Assembly (NCBI GenBank): GCA_964430505.1
Contig: CAYSGH010000041.1
Coordinates: forward strand, 1 to 36,338
DNA from: UBA6176 sp032119375
GTDB lineage: Bacteria; Verrucomicrobiota; Verrucomicrobiia; Limisphaerales; UBA9464
Reading direction: 5' to 3'
DNA length: 36,338 nucleotides
Shown: positions 32,569-36,338 of the stretch, in pieces
Numbering within the stretch: the stretch's first letter is position 1
How the letters are laid out: each line of letters starts with the position of its first letter
Program-made: the position numbers and the translations under genes
The notes under the pieces: generated by a model
Database searches by the model: none
What the model was told of the DNA's origin: nothing
What the model saw: the letters and a program-made list of their open reading frames with translations, nothing else

Positions 32569-33869
32569 TGGCGAGGGTCCAGCTTTGGGGACGGACGATT
32601 GGGGCGGTGTCCTGGGACGAGGGACGCAGCGTGGCCGCCTTCCAGTACGACCCCGAGTTTGCGGGGAGCGGCATCGAGTTGTCGCCGCTGGTGATGCCCT
32701 TGGACGACCAGGTCCACGAGTTTCCGGCATTGGCCCGCGAGACGTTCCATGGCTTGCCTGGCTTGCTGGCAGACTCGTTGCCGGACCGTTTCGGCAACGC
32801 GCTGATTGACGCGTGGTTGGCGACCCAAGGGCGGACCCCGGGGAGTTTCAACTCCGTGGAGCGCCTCTGTTACACGGGCACGCGGGGCATGGGTGCGTTG
32901 GAGTATGCGCCGGTCCTCGGGCCCCGGCCGCGCAAGGCCTCGAAGATCGACGTGGACGCGCTGGTGCGCCTGGCGGGGGACGTGTTGACGCGGCGGGGCG
33001 GCCTGCGCGGCCGCCTCGATGGGACGGATGACTCCACGGCACTGCGCGACATCCTGGTCGTGGGGACGTCGGCGGGCGGCGCGCGAGCCAAGGCGGTGAT
33101 TGCATGGAACCGCGAAACAAACGAGGTGCGGTCGGGCCAAGTGGCGGCGGGGGAGGGTTTCGAGCACTGGCTCTTGAAGTTCGACGGCGTGGCGGGGAAC
33201 CAGGACAAGGAACTGGAAGACCCGAAGGGCTTTGGCGTGGTCGAGTACGCCTACCATCGGATGGCGCGGGCAGCGGGCGTGGTGATGAACGAGTGCCGCC
33301 TGCTGGAGGAGCACGGACGGCGGCACTTCATGACGCGGCGCTTCGACCGCGTGGCGGGCGGCGGCAAGCTGCACATGCAATCGCTGGGGGCGTTGGCGCA
33401 CCTGAACTTCAACCAGGCGGGCGCCCACGGCTACGAGCAGGCGCTCGGGATGATCCGACGCCTGGGCCTGTCCATGGCCGAGGTCGAGCAGCAGTTTCGA
33501 CGGATGACTTTCAACATCGTCGCGCGGAACCAGCACGACCACGTGAAGAACATTGCGTTCCTGATGAACCAGCGGGGCGAATGGTCTTTGGCGCCGGCGT
33601 TTGACGTGACTTTCAGCCACAACCCGCGTGGCGCATGGACGGCGACCCACCAGATGACGATGAACGGGAAGCGGGACGGGTTCACGATGGCGGACTTTGA
33701 GGCCTGCGCGCGCGCCGCGCTGATGAAGCGTGGCCGTGCGGCGGCCATCGTGGCAGAGGTGGTCGCCGCCGTGGCGCGATGGCCGGAGTTCGCGGCGGAG
33801 GCCCGGCTTGCGGACGGCTGGACACGCCAGATTCAGCAAGCCCATCGGCTCGCCTTCCCGAAGCGCTGA
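32565..33869 (+). CDS. hipA: HipA-family Ser/Thr kinase toxin
   Basis: A 434-residue HipA kinase, close to E. coli HipA (440). The N-terminal subdomain (1-115) includes FHGLPGLLADSLPDRFGN. The P-loop-like region is VVGTSAGGARAKAVI at 166-179. Catalytic motifs are RNQHDHVKNI, with Asp325 and Asn329, and APAFDVTF, with Asp347 as the DFG-like residue. In E. coli HipA the equivalent residues phosphorylate glutamyl-tRNA synthetase and arrest translation; the target here is not known. Motifs are intact, so it should be active. ATG 32565 overlaps hipB (ATGA); a second ATG follows at 32568. Its 3' end is 16 bases from the convergent DMFase-like gene. Confidence 0.93.
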   Translation: MMARVQLWGRTIGAVSWDEGRSVAAFQYDPEFAGSGIELSPLVMPLDDQVHEFPALARETFHGLPGLLADSLPDRFGNALIDAWLATQGRTPGSFNSVERLCYTGTRGMGALEYAPVLGPRPRKASKIDVDALVRLAGDVLTRRGGLRGRLDGTDDSTALRDILVVGTSAGGARAKAVIAWNRETNEVRSGQVAAGEGFEHWLLKFDGVAGNQDKELEDPKGFGVVEYAYHRMARAAGVVMNECRLLEEHGRRHFMTRRFDRVAGGGKLHMQSLGALAHLNFNQAGAHGYEQALGMIRRLGLSMAEVEQQFRRMTFNIVARNQHDHVKNIAFLMNQRGEWSLAPAFDVTFSHNPRGAWTATHQMTMNGKRDGFTMADFEACARAALMKRGRAAAIVAEVVAAVARWPEFAAEARLADGWTRQIQQAHRLAFPKR

Positions 33870-33885
33870 CCCTCCCGGGCCCGTC

Positions 33886-36264
33886 TCAACCTCCTGGGCG
33901 CCGGGGCAGGCGAACCCCGAAGTGATGCAGCACGTTTCGGAACAACTTCTGGAACCGTGCGTCCGCATGGAGCGCCCAGCCGGACCCAATGCTCCCCGCA
34001 TGGAACACGCGCCCGCCCTCGGGCCGTTCCCAGTAAATCATCTCGCCGCCTTGGTCGTTCTTGGGCCGGATGGGGCGGAAGTAGAAGTCGAAGGCGGAGC
34101 CCCCGAACTTCCATGGGATCACCCCGTTGGCGAGGCGCACGATGCCGGGCGGGTCGGCGGGCACGGCGGCCCCGGCGGGGTCGGGTTGCTCCTGCAGGGC
34201 CTTCAGCGTCGAGAGCCGCACGTCGAACTCGTGCCCGTTGGCCAAGGGCAGGCCTCCGTCGGGGCCGTGCCCGAAGGTCGCGCCCGCGCCAAGGCCGGTC
34301 TCCTCGGGTTGATGAAACAGGAAATGGGACGTCTCCGACGCGATGTACGGCCCGAAGTTCCGGGCTTCGCCTTGGTTGTTCCATCCAAGCGTCTCCATGC
34401 CCACGAGCCGCCAGCCCGGGTGCCCGCACTCGCGCAGGAGGCCGCCGCGTTGCCTGTCCTGGCTGTGCCAGCACTCGCCCCGGCGCGACGGTGGCAACTG
34501 GTCGCCGGGCGCGTCCACCTTGCGGCATTCCATCACCTCGCCGGACGGGTCGAAGCTCACCCGCCAGAACAACGAGTTGCCGGACAACACCGCGACGTTG
34601 CCGCCGCCGCGCAGGTAGCCCTCCAGGCCCTTCAAGGCGGGCACCGACCAGTATTCCGAGTGGCCGTTCAGCACCACGACCCGGTGGCGTCGCAGGAGGG
34701 CGGGGTCGCGGTGGAGGTCGAGGTCCGTCGCGACGTCGAAGTCGATGCCCTCGGCCTCGAGCCACGCATGGAGGAACCGTTCGGCGCGCAGGAGATGGCT
34801 GTAGCGCGTGGGGCCGCCGTAGAGGGCGTAGGGGCTGGCGGCGGGCCATGGGACGCGCGACCCCAGGTGATACGTCCCCTGTCCCGCCGCATGGCCGCGA
34901 TACAGGCAGAAGGCCGGGGGAGCCTCCGGCGGGTTGGGCAGGCCGTCGGTGCCGATGACCGCGTGCAGGGCGTCGGGCCACGTCCCGAAGGGCGCGCCGT
35001 TGTACGCCCGCCACGTGTTGGTGGAGCACACGACCAGGATCGGCGCCGGCGCGCGCCTCGGCGACCGGCGCACCACGAACGTGATGTGATGCAGGTGCTC
35101 GCGCCCGGCCCGCTCGTGCCCCACCCGCGCCACGTACACGCCCGGCCGCGCGTTGGCGGGCACCTTCCACGAAAGGGCCACCGGCCAACGACAGTCCAGC
35201 AAGTCATCCGAGGCCAGCCGCAGCCCGTGGCCGCGCGTCGGGTCGCGGGCCGGGTCATAGTCCGCGAAGCGCCGGACCTCGGGATCGAAGGACGGCCCGC
35301 CGATCATCCAGGTCCCGCCGTTGATCAACCGCCCGTGGCGTCGATGGCCAGACGCATCCGCGACCGACTCGCCGCGCTCCTCGGCGAACGTCCAGCAGGC
35401 CAGCACGTCCTTGCCCTGGGGACGTTCCAGTCCGCGGGTCGCGTGGCGATCGCGGACGTGCTCCGGCCCCAGCGCGGCGCACCGAAGGCTGGCCATGGCC
35501 AGGTCGCCGTCGAGGAGGCGCGTCGTCGCCCCGTCCTCGCCCATGGCCCCAAGCCGGATGGGATGCGTGCCCGGCGAGAACGGACCCGCAAACGGCCATT
35601 CGCCCGCGAGCTGGCCATCCACCCACACCCGCTTCGCGACGCCGTCCCACGTGGCCACCAGGTGATGCCACCGGCCCTTCCGCACGACGCCCGGTCCCGT
35701 CCGATGCACGACCGCGTCGTCCGGGCCGACGCCGTTCCCAAGGAAGAACCCCACGTAGCCGCCGGGGCCGATCCCGAGCGCGAACCCGTGGTCGCTCGTC
35801 TTGTCCTCCTGCGAGACGACGCCTTGGAGCCGCTCGACGGACCATGGCCGGACCCACGCCTCGATGGAGAAACCGGCGGGCGCGGCCTTCAGGTGGCGCG
35901 CGACATGGACGTAGGAGCCCGGATGGATCGGGCGGGGTGCCGGGGGAACCTCCGGGAACGCATGCAGGCCGTCGTCGCCCGAGGGATCATCCACCCGGGT
36001 CCCGAGGCGACAGATGGTGACGCGGCAGGGGACGGTGTTGCTGAGGTGCAGCCCGATGGATTCGCCGGCGCGGACGCTGACGGCGCTGGCGTAGCCATGG
36101 ACGCCGGGGATGACCTTGCCAACGTGCGGCGGGATGGAATCGGGCGTCGCGGGTGGGTTGAAGGGCCCCGATGCGGCACGGGCGGATGCGGCGGCGACAG
36201 GTCCGACACCGGCGGCGGCCAAGGTGGCCATCTTGACGAATTGGCGGCGAGAGCTTCGAGGCAT
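33886..36264 (-). CDS. Tat-exported LamG / N,N-dimethylformamidase large-subunit-like protein
   Basis: A 792-residue protein with a twin-arginine signal (SRRQFVK at 5-11, then a hydrophobic stretch ending ASARA). Residues about 110-285 form a LamG/concanavalin-like jelly roll (FSIEAWVRPWS, WHHLVATWDGVAKRVWVDGQ). From about 340 to 780 it follows the C-terminal domain of the DMFase beta/large subunit, with APILVVCSTNTWRAYNG, VVVLNGHSEYWS and GGNVAVLSGNSLFWRV. In DMFase an Fe is held by two Tyr and one Glu; the Tyr in TWRAYN and Glu in HSEYW are plausible counterparts, though not aligned here. The DMFase small subunit gene is not present in this window. It may be a secreted amide or C-N hydrolase, or only structurally related. 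ATG 36264 is chosen for the Tat motif; the reading frame runs further upstream to 36327. Confidence 0.87.
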   Translation of the reverse strand: MPRSSRRQFVKMATLAAAGVGPVAAASARAASGPFNPPATPDSIPPHVGKVIPGVHGYASAVSVRAGESIGLHLSNTVPCRVTICRLGTRVDDPSGDDGLHAFPEVPPAPRPIHPGSYVHVARHLKAAPAGFSIEAWVRPWSVERLQGVVSQEDKTSDHGFALGIGPGGYVGFFLGNGVGPDDAVVHRTGPGVVRKGRWHHLVATWDGVAKRVWVDGQLAGEWPFAGPFSPGTHPIRLGAMGEDGATTRLLDGDLAMASLRCAALGPEHVRDRHATRGLERPQGKDVLACWTFAEERGESVADASGHRRHGRLINGGTWMIGGPSFDPEVRRFADYDPARDPTRGHGLRLASDDLLDCRWPVALSWKVPANARPGVYVARVGHERAGREHLHHITFVVRRSPRRAPAPILVVCSTNTWRAYNGAPFGTWPDALHAVIGTDGLPNPPEAPPAFCLYRGHAAGQGTYHLGSRVPWPAASPYALYGGPTRYSHLLRAERFLHAWLEAEGIDFDVATDLDLHRDPALLRRHRVVVLNGHSEYWSVPALKGLEGYLRGGGNVAVLSGNSLFWRVSFDPSGEVMECRKVDAPGDQLPPSRRGECWHSQDRQRGGLLRECGHPGWRLVGMETLGWNNQGEARNFGPYIASETSHFLFHQPEETGLGAGATFGHGPDGGLPLANGHEFDVRLSTLKALQEQPDPAGAAVPADPPGIVRLANGVIPWKFGGSAFDFYFRPIRPKNDQGGEMIYWERPEGGRVFHAGSIGSGWALHADARFQKLFRNVLHHFGVRLPRRPGG

Positions 36265-36338
36265 GGCGAGACCCGGAGGCTGGGGCACGCCCGGCCCGTC
36301 GGGCAAGTTCGCGCGGGCCACGCCCAACCCCGCGCTAG

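Noticed and set aside
1..36338. CRISPR array
   Set aside because: No regularly spaced direct repeats were seen; the AAACGCCA boxes near 32.1 kb are too short and lie in an operator region.

Overview
The window is uniformly GC-rich bacterial chromosome and most resembles the Verrucomicrobiota (possibly the Limisphaerales/Opitutales side). The main reasons are a GFTLIELLVVIAIIAIL-type prepilin with the H-X9-DG C-terminal motif, typical of the Planctomycetes-Verrucomicrobia-Lentisphaerae group; an ECF sigma / anti-sigma / DUF3106 operon; and secreted LamG and beta-helix proteins. Lineage is inferred from gene content, not from a marker tree.

Layout. 1-252: small hairpins and a REP-like element. 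253-1077 (-): H-X9-DG prepilin, divergent from a 1770-aa DUF4011/SF1-helicase/Vsr-like nuclease protein (1458-6770, +) of the kind proposed as an antiphage system. 6893-7745 (+): a heptose-1-phosphate adenylyltransferase and a YhbY RNA-binding protein. 7976-8052 (-): tRNA-Arg(TCG). 8113-12673 (-): envelope module of ECF sigma factor, putative anti-sigma factor, DUF3106 protein and penicillin-binding protein 1C.

12744-29708 is the most interesting part: about 17 kb that looks like one nitrogen-heterocycle (nucleobase-like) uptake and degradation locus. A nine-gene minus-strand operon (21483 down to 12744) encodes a guanine-deaminase-like enzyme, FAD oxidoreductase, creatininase-family amidohydrolase, CocE/NonD hydrolase, ABC ATPase, permease, DUF3891 protein, NMT1/ThiY-type binding protein and flavodoxin-fold reductase, with three 4-base start/stop overlaps. 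Divergent from it, on the plus strand, lie an amidase-signature amidase, a TonB-dependent outer-membrane receptor, an NMT1-type lipoprotein, an 8-oxoguanine-deaminase/AtzB-like amidohydrolase, a second closely related NMT1-type binding protein and a DUF2165 membrane protein. The inferred flow is outer-membrane import by the receptor, capture by up to three binding proteins feeding one permease/ATPase pair, then deamination, ring opening and amide hydrolysis that release ammonia. The substrate cannot be read from sequence.

29766-36264: a secreted right-handed beta-helix protein (-), an AT-rich intergenic region with repeated AAACGCCA operators, a hipBA toxin-antitoxin pair (+), and a Tat-exported LamG / N,N-dimethylformamidase large-subunit-like protein (-). 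An about 50-bp dispersed repeat occurs twice, near 7.85 kb and 31.9 kb; the second copy lies across the apparent signal-peptide region of the beta-helix gene.
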